This document shows positions 37,298-45,046 of a stretch of DNA of 62,731 bases, one piece after another. A program made the translations under genes and the position numbers. The notes beneath the pieces are model-generated. The model searched no databases. It was given only the letters and a program-made list of their open reading frames with translations, and was not told the origin of the DNA. This DNA is from Wukongarchaeum sp048886645. GTDB lineage: Archaea > Asgardarchaeota > Wukongarchaeia > Wukongarchaeales > Wukongarchaeaceae. The stretch lies in the NCBI GenBank assembly GCA_048886645.1, contig JBHLKN010000001.1, positions 1 through 62,731 of the forward strand, in the 5' to 3' direction. The number at the start of each line of letters is the position of its first letter. Position 1 is the stretch's first letter.

Positions 37298-38113
37298 ATG
37301 CCCTCAATCATAACCTTGCTAACCGATTTCGGACTAAAAGACACTTATGTAGCCCAAATGAAAGGCGTAATCCTCTCCATATCCCCTGAAACAAAAATAG
37401 TAGATATAACCCACCAAATACCCCCCCAAAACATACTACAAGCAGCCTACCTACTAAGCACAGCAACAAAACATTTCCCAAAAAAAACCATCCACATCGT
37501 GGTGGTAGATCCAGGAGTAGGAAGTGAAAGAAAAGCAATTGTAATACAAACAAAAAGATCTTTTCTAGTAGGACCAGACAACGGCGTTTTAATCCTAGCA
37601 GCAGAAGAAGAAGGCATAACAAAAATAGTACAAATAACCAACAAAAAATACATGCTTAATAAAATTTCACAAACATTTCATGGCAGAGATGTCTTTGCTC
37701 CTGCAGCAGCTTTCCTCTCCAAGGGTATACAGTTAAGCGATTTAGGACCAGAACTAAACAGGCAAAACATCATATATCTCCCCATCGAAAAAGCGAAAAT
37801 TATTGGGAAGAAAATAGTAGGCCAAATAATACACATTGACCGATTTGGAAACGCCGTAACAAACATTACAAAAACAATCACGGAAAAATTCGGGATAAAA
37901 TATGGAGATGACATAAGAATAAAAATTAATAAAAAACCAAAAATAGAAAAAAGAATCAGTTTCAGACCTACCTTTTCACATGTAAAAAAAGGCGAAATAA
38001 TCGCCCTGATAAACAGCGATGACAAACTTGAACTATCTGTGAACCAAGGAAGCGCCGAAAAAATATTACACCTTAAAGTAAAAATGTTCTTAGAAATAGA
38101 ACTGAACAAATAA
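37298..38113 (+). CDS. S-adenosyl-L-methionine hydrolase (DUF62/SAM hydroxide adenosyltransferase)
   Basis: About 271 aa. Fluorinase-like fold that hydrolyses SAM to adenosine and methionine. LTDFGLKDTYVAQMKGVI at the N-terminus carries the conserved Asp. DITHQIPPQNILQAAYLL, HIVVVDPGVGSERKAIVI and TFHGRDVFAPAAAFLS follow, with the Arg-Asp-His-type active site. The C-terminal beta-barrel domain contains HIDRFGNAVTNI. I start at ATG 37298 because the family begins near SIITLLTDFG; the longer frame to 37214 would overlap the MutS-like gene by about 50 bp. Co-transcribed with that gene (31-bp gap). Confidence 0.9.
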   Translation: MPSIITLLTDFGLKDTYVAQMKGVILSISPETKIVDITHQIPPQNILQAAYLLSTATKHFPKKTIHIVVVDPGVGSERKAIVIQTKRSFLVGPDNGVLILAAEEEGITKIVQITNKKYMLNKISQTFHGRDVFAPAAAFLSKGIQLSDLGPELNRQNIIYLPIEKAKIIGKKIVGQIIHIDRFGNAVTNITKTITEKFGIKYGDDIRIKINKKPKIEKRISFRPTFSHVKKGEIIALINSDDKLELSVNQGSAEKILHLKVKMFLEIELNK

Positions 38114-38483
38114 AAACAATAAAAAAGAAGTAAGATTAAATAAAAGAGTTTGCACAGAGGAGGAGCGTAAACAACCTTCCAACATTAATAACAAAAGTTT
38201 ACTGGCCTATGAATTTTAACAGTGGAATTTTTTTATTTCGCTGTATACGCTCGCTTTCTCAGCACAACCTTTCTAATATGTTTATTCTCCTGATTAGGGC
38301 CTACTGGCGCTTCTCTCTTCAGGAACACCTTAGGTGTAAGAATTTTCCTCTGTGCATAAAGACACGCGTGAAGGCGTTATAAAAACTTTTTTTAAACCTA
38401 TTCTGTTAAATAGTCTGCATTAAAAAAACTGTTTTTTACAAAAAATTGCACAAAAAATTAAACCTCTCTCTATTGTGCTGCTT
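38114..38483. other. Intergenic region with 10-bp inverted repeat and coding relic
   Basis: GCACAGAGGA at 38152-38161 is the exact reverse complement of TCCTCTGTGC at 38346-38355, bounding a roughly 204-bp segment. On the minus strand a start-less frame of about 47 codons (about 38388-38235), including LTPKVFLKREAPVGP then RKVVLRKRAYTAK, ends at TAA. Its composition is protein-like but I cannot assign it. This could be the tail of a decayed gene or insertion element. Confidence 0.4.
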
Positions 38484-40109
38484 TTACAACATCGTGTTTT
38501 TTAAAAGCTTATCTACCGATTCTAAAAATTTTCTATTCTCTTCCAATGTTTTAGGATCCATACTTTTTCCTAATTTCTCTAAAACAATTTCTAATGCAGA
38601 ACAACTTCTTACAAGATATGTAAAAGCTTCATTAGAACTAGGATCTTTTTTAAAACCTTCCACAGCTGTTTCTACAAGTTTCCTTACCTCAGGTAAAACG
38701 ATTTCCCCTATCTCTAAATTATACTCTAAAGCTTTTTCCAACGCAAAAACCACATGTTTTTGAACTTCCGGATCATCCTCTCCCAAAAAATTAATCATCA
38801 AAGGTAACGCTTTTTCACTCACCTGCGGGTTATTATATATCAAAGTTTTAAGGATAAACGCCAACTTTTCTTTTATTTCCCAATGTTCCCATTTCCGGAA
38901 AGAAAAAAGAACATCTTCCACGATCAATTCTTCAAGCATCAACACTATCTGTATCGCTATATCCTGACTATGCCGTGCCCCCTGCTCAACAACCTTATAT
39001 AACGTTTCAAAAGCACTTTTTCTAACCTCAAAATCCATATCTCTCAACAAACATTTCAAAATCTCTACCGCTTCCTTTAAAGCCATAAAATCTACGCTTA
39101 CCATATCCACCAAAGAATCCGCTATTGCAACACGTATCTCCCTATCTCCACTTTTCAAAAAATCCTTCAGAAGTCTTAAAACCCCCCCTACAAACTCCGG
39201 AAAATTTTTAACCAAAATAGAAAGAGCAACCACCGTTTCTTTACAAAACCTTTCTTTATCCCTCGCTAACTCCTGCATCCACAAAAAAACATCCTTCAAA
39301 ACATCTTCTGAAACATTGGATATAATCTCAATCAAACAAGAATAAGCCTTCAATCTAACATGCGCTTTTTCACTCTCAATCATCCTCCTAATAATCGGAA
39401 ACAAAACAGCAATCCGATTAGGCAAACTATTTACCAATTCATTCATTATATAACAAGCATAATCTACTACAACTTCATTATCGTCAAAAACAATCTCCTT
39501 CAAAATTGAGATGGTTTCTTCTTCAAAAAATTCCGCATTAGTCTCAACAAAAACATCTAAAGCATCCATAGCCCTCATACGCATCTCCCTATCCCCCAAA
39601 GAAAGATACCTTAACTCAGGCAATAACTTACAAGGCAACTCCAAGTTAATCCTCGCTACTTTACGAAGAGTATTTACCGCAGCCTCCCCAACCTTAGGAT
39701 CCTTATCCAAAAAAAGCCGCCTCAAAACCCCCATAACCTCCCCACCTATACCCGGATATTTCTTCAAAGCCACACACAAAGATTCAGAAGCAGTATCATA
39801 CACCATAAATTCCCTACTTCTCAACAAATTCTCAAGCGTCTTAAGACTCAAAAAAGCAGTTTCTTCACTTATCGTCACTATTTCCTCCAAAAGCCCCCTA
39901 GCACACAAAAGCTGATTCCAAACCTGCTTCTCAGCCTTATCTTTAAAAACTCCCCTGTTTGCAAAATTTCTCAATTTTTTACCATAACTTAAAATCAATT
40001 CCTCAAATACACTAAGCAGATTTAAAAGAAAAGTCGCTGACCCGCTTTCTTTTAATATTTTCACAGCGTCTTTCAAATCATCTAATTTTACCTCTTGCCT
40101 AACCTTCAT
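38484..40109 (-). CDS. HEAT-repeat protein, about 541 aa
   Basis: An all-helical solenoid with about a dozen degenerate HEAT/ARM-type repeats of about 37-45 residues (for example DKDPKVGEAAVNTLRKVARIN, DREMRMRAMDALDVF, DREIRVAIADSLVDMV and DMDFEVRKSAFETLYKVVE). Repeats are longer and more divergent than those of the 46-52 kb array, so it is not a recent copy of those genes. No membrane segments. GGAAAGG precedes the ATG at 40109, which is preferred to the upstream start at 40136. Likely a protein-protein scaffold; partner unknown. Confidence 0.85.
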   Translation of the reverse strand: MKVRQEVKLDDLKDAVKILKESGSATFLLNLLSVFEELILSYGKKLRNFANRGVFKDKAEKQVWNQLLCARGLLEEIVTISEETAFLSLKTLENLLRSREFMVYDTASESLCVALKKYPGIGGEVMGVLRRLFLDKDPKVGEAAVNTLRKVARINLELPCKLLPELRYLSLGDREMRMRAMDALDVFVETNAEFFEEETISILKEIVFDDNEVVVDYACYIMNELVNSLPNRIAVLFPIIRRMIESEKAHVRLKAYSCLIEIISNVSEDVLKDVFLWMQELARDKERFCKETVVALSILVKNFPEFVGGVLRLLKDFLKSGDREIRVAIADSLVDMVSVDFMALKEAVEILKCLLRDMDFEVRKSAFETLYKVVEQGARHSQDIAIQIVLMLEELIVEDVLFSFRKWEHWEIKEKLAFILKTLIYNNPQVSEKALPLMINFLGEDDPEVQKHVVFALEKALEYNLEIGEIVLPEVRKLVETAVEGFKKDPSSNEAFTYLVRSCSALEIVLEKLGKSMDPKTLEENRKFLESVDKLLKNTML

Positions 40110-40136
40110 ATAAATACGCCTTTCCCTAACCCACAT

Positions 40137-40591
40137 CTATACAATAGCTTCAATAATCAATTCGCCTAATTATCTTTTAAAAACACTAATTAATGAATGT
40201 AACTGAAAAAACCCCTCTCTAGAAAAATCCACGCCCAAATTCTAAAAACCAGAAAATATACATTTTTTTGTTAAAAAATAATCAAAAAACCCTTACAATT
40301 TACAAAATTATGAAAAAGTTTATAAACCCCCAAAACAAAAAAATACACAGCGACCTTAATTGTGTTTTTACCGTCTTTTTTTTCCTTTTTACTATCTCAC
40401 AAAAAACAAACTCACCCCCCCTCCCACCCATTATACCCAAACAACATCTAAAAAAACAATATCACCCCCCCTTATTTTCCCATTTTAACCCCATACACGT
40501 AAAACTGTACCGCTAAATCCCCAACTTACACAACATTTTTAAAAAACAATACACAAAACCGAGTTACACAAAACGATTAAGGTGCCCCTAA
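40137..40591. other. A/C-rich intergenic region, possible origin-side sequence
   Basis: 455 bp without a convincing gene. The plus strand is strongly A/C-rich with C-runs (CACCCCCCCTCCCACCC near 40417, ATCACCCCCCCTTA near 40461), TCCCATTTTAACCCC at 40478-40492 and two TTACACAA words (about 40527 and 40563). The element at 40478-40492 reappears inverted at 41251-41264. An 82-codon low-complexity frame here is unlikely to be coding. Confidence 0.45.
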
Positions 40592-41038
40592 ATGTTTGTA
40601 AGACGTTGGCTCAGTCCAAGCATGCTCAACGTAACACTCTTCATCACCACCATGATGCTCCTAACACAAATACCAACTACATATTACGCCCTCCACATCC
40701 TAGAACTAAACGCCCAAGAAAACTGGCCAGTCTACACCCTACTACCCCTCGGAACAGTCCTCATACTAACAATCTCCACAATAAACCTCTCCGAAATGCT
40801 AATACTAAAAATAAAAGGCTTCGTAGACGAAAAAGAAGCAATCCTAATAACCATAATGATAACCACCATATTCTTCTACATCGGATTCTTCCTCATCGGA
40901 ACAGAAATACTACAAGAAATAAACTTCATACAAGACCGAAGAAACGTATACAAACTAGGCATCTACTACCTAACAGGAGTAACACTCGCCCTAACAACAA
41001 ACAACACCATATACTCACGCCTAGAAAAAAAACACTAA
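40592..41038 (+). CDS. Four-helix membrane protein, 148 aa
   Basis: Four hydrophobic helices: about 12-32 (NVTLFITTMMLLTQIPTTYY), about 44-65 (WPVYTLLPLGTVLILTIST), about 85-107 (AILITIMITTIFFYIGFFLI) and about 120-137. Short basic and acidic loops join them. The coding strand uses almost only A- and C-ending codons, far more than most genes in the window, matching the compositional skew of this side of 41.1 kb. ATG 40592 is preceded by AAGGTGCC. A T-run terminator lies at 41125-41133. No family recognised. Confidence 0.75.
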   Translation: MFVRRWLSPSMLNVTLFITTMMLLTQIPTTYYALHILELNAQENWPVYTLLPLGTVLILTISTINLSEMLILKIKGFVDEKEAILITIMITTIFFYIGFFLIGTEILQEINFIQDRRNVYKLGIYYLTGVTLALTTNNTIYSRLEKKH

Positions 41039-41113
41039 AAAAAAAGAAAAAAAATAAAAACAACACAAAACAAATAAAACAAAAACAACCAAAAAATAAA
41101 AACTAGAAAAAAC

Positions 41114-41126
41114 GCCGAGGTAGCTT
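41114..41126 (+). repeat. 13-bp copy of the tRNA-Phe 5' end
   Basis: GCCGAGGTAGCTT is identical to the first 13 nt of tRNA-Phe at 43269-43281. The two copies bracket the TnpB-related gene and lie 2155 bp apart. It marks the left side of a probable insertion and coincides with a switch from A/C-rich to G/T-rich plus strand. Confidence 0.75.
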
Positions 41127-41420
41127 TTTTTTCTTCGTTTTTTATGTTGGGGTGGGTTTCCGCTGTGTTTTTTTGTTTTTCTCTGCGGAGATCTGTTTTT
41201 GTTTTTTGCTGTGTTGGTTAAAATATGTTTTTTCGGTGTTTCTTTTCAGGGGGGTTAAATGGGATTACACTGGTTTTTGGTGGTTGAATTTGTGGTTTTT
41301 TTACTTTTTCTTTTTTTTATTCGTTTGAAAGCCTAATATATTCACTTTTGTCCTCCTCTCCATAAAGCTTATATATGGCATATATTATATGTATGATCTA
41401 TATTTTATGGGGTAAAAAAG
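41127..41420. other. G/T-rich intergenic region upstream of TnpB-related gene
   Basis: The plus strand is strongly G/T-rich. It holds G-runs (GGGGTGGG near 41145, CAGGGGGGTTAAATGGGA at 41248-41265) and, before the gene, a TATA-like TTATATATGG near 41371 within alternating AT sequence. No gene recognised. Confidence 0.5.
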
Positions 41421-43283
41421 ATGCGAAGAACAGTAACAGAAGGGGGACTTTTGACCTTTCAAGGCAAACTTTTAGAGGTAAAAGAAGAAGACAGTGTTAA
41501 GATTGATGATCTTATGAGGCGGTTTCAATCTGCAAAAAGAACTGCTTTCAAAAGGCTTGTAGAAGGTGGAAATAAGAATAAAGGTTTAGAAAAAGAGCTT
41601 GTTGAGAACTTTATTCTAAATTCGGAATATGCAAGATCTGCTATCTCTGATGCGAAAGCGATAATGGATAGTCAAAGGGAACTATTACCTTACTATATTG
41701 CGAATTATGAGGGGAAGATAAGAAAGAGTAAGAAAAAGTTGGAAAAATGTCGTTCTGAGCTGAAGCAAAAAGGTCTATTCTCAAGAATAAAGAAGTATGA
41801 GGAGAAAAGAGATCTTCTAAAACTGTATTTAGAGAATGAAACCATACCTAGGGTGATATTTGGAGGGAGAAGGAACTTTGAGCTTTTCATAAAGGGAGAG
41901 ATAACGAGGGAAGAATGGAGAGCGTTAAGAACAAACCAAGTTTACAGTAAAGGCAGAGCCGTTGGAAAGGGTAATAATAACTTAAGGGTAACTTACGAAG
42001 GAGATGGTGAAAGAAATCAGTTCTACTTATGGATAAACTATCCTTCTAAAAAAGTGGGAAAGTGGGGGAGTAAACAGAAGTATAAACTTTTTGTTCCAGA
42101 ACCTTTCAAGCCATACATTATAAAAAGCTTGGAGACTGAGGAAAAAGAGTTTGGAAAAAAGAAAAAGTCTAAGACTTGTACTAAAAAAGCGCACACAGTA
42201 AGGGTAATTCGCAGGAAAGGAGGGGAATATTATGTTTTCATAACTGTGGAGGTTTTTTGTCCAGAAGAAGCTTTATCGAACGCCAAAGAAAAAGGTTTGT
42301 TGGGTTTAGATGTTAACACTAAGGGTATAGGGGCAGCAATAGTTCTCCCCAACGGTAACCTAAGAGCGCACAGATGGTTTCCATGCCACGAACTTCTATA
42401 TGTAAGAAACGAAAAACGCTCGCACTTGATAGGAAATCTTTTGGTTAAGGTTTTCAGGTGGGCTAAAGGTTTCGGTGTAAACACTGTTGTTTCTGAGAGT
42501 TTTAACAGGTTTAAACGAGATCATGATACCTATGGGAAGTTTAACCGTGCAACGCATAACTTCTGTAAGGAGAAGATGGTTAGAACCATTAAAAGTAGAG
42601 CAGTAAAAGAGAACTTTGTTCACATAGAAGTTTTCCCAGCTTACAGCTCCATAATAGGAGCAATAAAATATCAAAAAATATATGGCTTGAGTACTCATGA
42701 GGCAGCCGCTTTTATAATAGGCAGAAGGGGTTTAGGATACAACAAGGAAAGGATTCCGAAAGAATTTTCCGAGAGCTTAAAGCCAGAGGGGCGTCGCCGA
42801 TGGAAGGATGACGTTGATCCTTTGGCAAGCATCTGCCGCCAGTGGGGCGGTCTATGGAAACAAGTTTCGAAGATAAAAAACAGTTTCTTCGAAACAACAA
42901 GGGAGATACCTTTAAATCATCGCAAATTCATAAGGCATCTCCTTATTAAAGCAAGTGGCGCTGACAGCGCGCTTCAGCTCGCGCTCTCCTACCTAAAGAA
43001 AAAGGGAGAGACGGAAGTAGAGGCAACCAAACCGTTGTCGAGGTTCAGATCCTACCTCGACAATCTAATAAGTTTGGTCCTCGAAAACGCTGAAGAACTA
43101 CGTGAGAATCGTAGCACTAGACGCAAACAGTCGCTATGCATCGTCGTAGACTTTATAAACAATAAAGGATTTTCTACCTTCACAAATCTACGATCTGAAG
43201 AAAACACCCCCAAAGGATCAAAGTCTCTAAAACGGCATATAAGGGCTTTCAAGGGCGGTTTTCGAGCGGCCGAGGTAGCTTAG
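41421..43283 (+). CDS. TnpB-related RuvC-fold protein (IS605 accessory type), 620 aa
   Basis: Large TnpB relative, at 620 aa against about 400 aa for ordinary TnpB. A helical basic N-terminal region of about 20-140 includes a coiled coil. The RuvC core has motif I GLDVNTKGIGAAIV with Asp297 and motif II VVSESFNRFK with Glu359. The third motif reads GLSTHEAAAFIIGRRGLGYN, with His426 and Glu427 where the DxNAA aspartate would be expected. The CxxC zinc ribbon is absent. This resembles the group annotated as TnpB-related accessory proteins. No tnpA is beside it. The last five codons (ending AAEVA) and the stop lie inside tRNA-Phe. ATG 41421 follows GGGGT. Nuclease activity is uncertain. Confidence 0.85.
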   Translation: MRRTVTEGGLLTFQGKLLEVKEEDSVKIDDLMRRFQSAKRTAFKRLVEGGNKNKGLEKELVENFILNSEYARSAISDAKAIMDSQRELLPYYIANYEGKIRKSKKKLEKCRSELKQKGLFSRIKKYEEKRDLLKLYLENETIPRVIFGGRRNFELFIKGEITREEWRALRTNQVYSKGRAVGKGNNNLRVTYEGDGERNQFYLWINYPSKKVGKWGSKQKYKLFVPEPFKPYIIKSLETEEKEFGKKKKSKTCTKKAHTVRVIRRKGGEYYVFITVEVFCPEEALSNAKEKGLLGLDVNTKGIGAAIVLPNGNLRAHRWFPCHELLYVRNEKRSHLIGNLLVKVFRWAKGFGVNTVVSESFNRFKRDHDTYGKFNRATHNFCKEKMVRTIKSRAVKENFVHIEVFPAYSSIIGAIKYQKIYGLSTHEAAAFIIGRRGLGYNKERIPKEFSESLKPEGRRRWKDDVDPLASICRQWGGLWKQVSKIKNSFFETTREIPLNHRKFIRHLLIKASGADSALQLALSYLKKKGETEVEATKPLSRFRSYLDNLISLVLENAEELRENRSTRRKQSLCIVVDFINNKGFSTFTNLRSEENTPKGSKSLKRHIRAFKGGFRAAEVA

Positions 43284-43382
43284 CCCGGGAGCAGTATAGG
43301 TGGCATAATACGACACTTTCTCTCCGATAGCGCTGGACTGAAGATCCAGTTGTCGCTGGTTCAAATCCGGCCCTCGGCGCCA
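43269..43382 (+). tRNA. tRNA-Phe (anticodon GAA) with D-arm intron and encoded CCA
   Basis: Acceptor GCCGAGG (43269-43275) pairs with CCTCGGC (43372-43378), with G73 at 43379 and CCA at 43380-43382. Anticodon arm CTGGA-CTGAAGA-TCCAG is uninterrupted (43333-43349), with GAA at 43340-43342. The D arm is split: GCTTAGCCCGGGAG ends at 43291 and AGCG resumes at 43329, so a 37-nt intron (43292-43328) sits at about position 22/23. The stop codon of the upstream TnpB-related gene is at 43281-43283. Confidence 0.9.
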
Positions 43383-43428
43383 CTCCCACTTAAACTCTAA
43401 ATTCTGTCTATTTATCATTAAAGAAGAA

Positions 43429-43438
43429 AATTTTTAAA
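43429..43438 (+). promoter_or_regulatory. TATA-like box of permuted 5S rRNA
   Basis: AATTTTTAAA is centred about 27 bp before 43461, the first base of the new closing stem. It supports transcription starting at the permuted 5' end. Confidence 0.55.
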
Positions 43439-43460
43439 CCAAGAAAACTGTTATGTTATC

Positions 43461-43611
43461 TGCAACGCCTGCTGGAAGTTAAGCCCAGTCACGTTTTGCC
43501 GAGTACTTCTGTGCGCGAGTCAGCGGGAAAGGTAGAAAGTTGTAGTTTCGGCCACGGCCAAAGCGCTGGGGAAACACCCGATCCCAGCCGAACTCGGAAA
43601 CAGGCGTTGTA
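43461..43611 (+). rRNA. rrf: 5S ribosomal RNA, circularly permuted gene
   Basis: The molecule is encoded 3' half first. GGAAGTTAAGCCC (43474-43486), normally in the middle of 5S, is followed by the helix IV/V region (GCCGAGTACTTC ... CGGGAAAGG). Then comes a small hairpin GAAA-GTTGTAG-TTTC (43535-43549) where the natural 5' and 3' ends (helix I) would be joined. Then comes the normal 5' half GGCCACGGCC ... GGGGAAACACCCGATCCC ... CCGAACTCGGAA (to 43599). The two outer ends pair as a new stem of nine Watson-Crick pairs, CAACGCCTG (43463-43471) with CAGGCGTTG (43601-43609), extended by a G-T and a T-A pair. The break falls in helix III at the bulged adenines. Helix II (CTGGG/CCCAG) is still possible. 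A TATA-like box and a T-run flank it. Confidence 0.85.
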
Positions 43612-43617
43612 TATGTC

Positions 43618-43624
43618 TTTTTTT
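43618..43624 (+). terminator. T-run terminator after 5S rRNA
   Basis: Seven T, followed after GC by five more T, lying 7 nt after the closing stem. This is the usual archaeal oligo-T termination signal. Confidence 0.5.
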
Positions 43625-43822
43625 GCTTTTTCGTCTGTTTTTGTTTGTTTTTGAATGGTTTTATGCTGTTGTGGTGGCTTTCTTTTTTTTTTGAGGTAGT
43701 AGTACTACTTTGGTATTACTTTTATTTTTATATGAAATGGCGGTTTTTCCTATGGAAAATATTAATATACTCTTTATGTTTTTTGTTTTCTTACATTTTT
43801 CTTTTTGGTGGGTCGGTGTGGT

Positions 43823-45043
43823 ATGGCAAATGTGATAGATAATCTAGATGAGATGTTCGAAAATTATTTGTCAGGGTCGAAAATTTTTAAAAATCGTGAT
43901 ACGATGCGTCCTTCTTATGTGCCAAGGAAGCTTCCTCATAGAACGGAGAAGGCTTTGGATTTGGGGAGAATTTTAGCACCGGCTTTAAGGGGTGAAATTC
44001 CTTCTAATGCTTTATTATATGGGAAGCCTGGTACTGGTAAGACCGCGGTAACTCAGTATGTTCTTCAAAAAATGAATGCTAAATGTGTCGAGGCAGGGAT
44101 ACCTCTCACCTCTACTTATTTTAATTGTCAACTTGTTGATACAAATTATCGTGTTTTAACTTCTCTTTGTCAGGAAATTGAAGTAGAAGTGCCTATAACT
44201 GGGCTTCCAACTGTCGAAGTGTATTCACGGTTTACCAGAGCTTTGGATGCTAAGGATTTGCAGATGATAATAATACTTGATGAGATTGATGCTCTTGTAA
44301 AGAAGAGTGGTAGTGAGGTTCTTTATAGTTTGACGAGGATTAATACGGATCTTAAAAGAGGGAAGGTGAGTCTTGTTGGTATCTCGAATGATACGCGTTT
44401 CAAGGAGCTTTTGGATCCTCGTGTTTTGAGTAGTTTAAGTGAGGAGGAGATTGTTTTTCCGCCTTATAACGCCACAGAACTTAAAGATATTCTGCGGGAA
44501 CGTGCTTTAATAAGTTTTAATGAGGGAGTAATTGATGATGGCGTGATCGGTCTATGTGCGGCTTTAGCTGCAAAAGAGCATGGTGATGCAAGGAGGGCTC
44601 TTGACTTATTAAGGGTTGCAGGGGAGCTTGCGGAGAGATCAGGCTCGCAAAAAGTAATAGGAGATCATGTAAAAGAGGCTCAACGGGTTATAGAGCGAAA
44701 CATGGTTGAAGAGGTCATAAAAACTCTTCCTCTCCAATCAAAGCTCGTGCTTTTCAGCATATACTTACTTGAAAAAGAAAACCTTCATGATATTTACACG
44801 GGCCAACTTTACAACACGTATCATGAAGTTGCCCGTGAAATGCGGGTGGAGTCTTTGACTCAAAGAAGAATTAGTGATCTCATAAATGAGCTGGACATGA
44901 TGGGTATTATCAATGCATTAGTGATCTCTCGTGGGAGGGGTGGTCGTACACGGAAAATAAATCTGAGCATTCCTATACGCCAGTTAAAATCGTTCATTGA
45001 ACATGATATCAGGTTTTCCGCTTATCTAGATCTCATACCTTGA
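43823..45043 (+). CDS. cdc6: Orc1/Cdc6 replication initiator
   Basis: Archaeal origin-recognition and helicase-loading ATPase, 406 aa from the ATG at 43823 (an earlier start at 43805 adds six residues). Walker A GKPGTGKTAV near 68, Walker B IIILDEIDAL near 150, sensor 1 VGISND near 190 and sensor 2 HGDARRALDLLR near 255. The C-terminal winged helix of about 300-400 contains LTQRRISDLINELDMMGII. Archaeal cdc6 genes commonly lie beside an origin, and the strand-composition switch at 41.1 kb supports that here. Confidence 0.95.
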   Translation: MANVIDNLDEMFENYLSGSKIFKNRDTMRPSYVPRKLPHRTEKALDLGRILAPALRGEIPSNALLYGKPGTGKTAVTQYVLQKMNAKCVEAGIPLTSTYFNCQLVDTNYRVLTSLCQEIEVEVPITGLPTVEVYSRFTRALDAKDLQMIIILDEIDALVKKSGSEVLYSLTRINTDLKRGKVSLVGISNDTRFKELLDPRVLSSLSEEEIVFPPYNATELKDILRERALISFNEGVIDDGVIGLCAALAAKEHGDARRALDLLRVAGELAERSGSQKVIGDHVKEAQRVIERNMVEEVIKTLPLQSKLVLFSIYLLEKENLHDIYTGQLYNTYHEVAREMRVESLTQRRISDLINELDMMGIINALVISRGRGGRTRKINLSIPIRQLKSFIEHDIRFSAYLDLIP

Positions 45044-45046
45044 ACT

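Noticed and set aside
38222..38390. A ribosomal protein gene on the minus strand (basic tail RKVVLRKRAYTAK)
   Set aside because: No start codon, no match to any ribosomal protein I know, and a stop shortly upstream. Kept only as a relic.
40268..41106. Low-complexity A/C-rich frames of 82 and 174 codons
   Set aside because: They follow from the strong A/C bias. One is in an apparently non-coding region and the other is a shifted frame of the 148-aa membrane protein. Composition (Asn/Lys/His/Thr-rich) is not protein-like.
43461..43611. Reading the 5S locus as two partial tandem copies or a pseudogene
   Set aside because: Each 5S segment occurs once, the two halves are complementary in content, and a new perfect closing stem, promoter and terminator are present.
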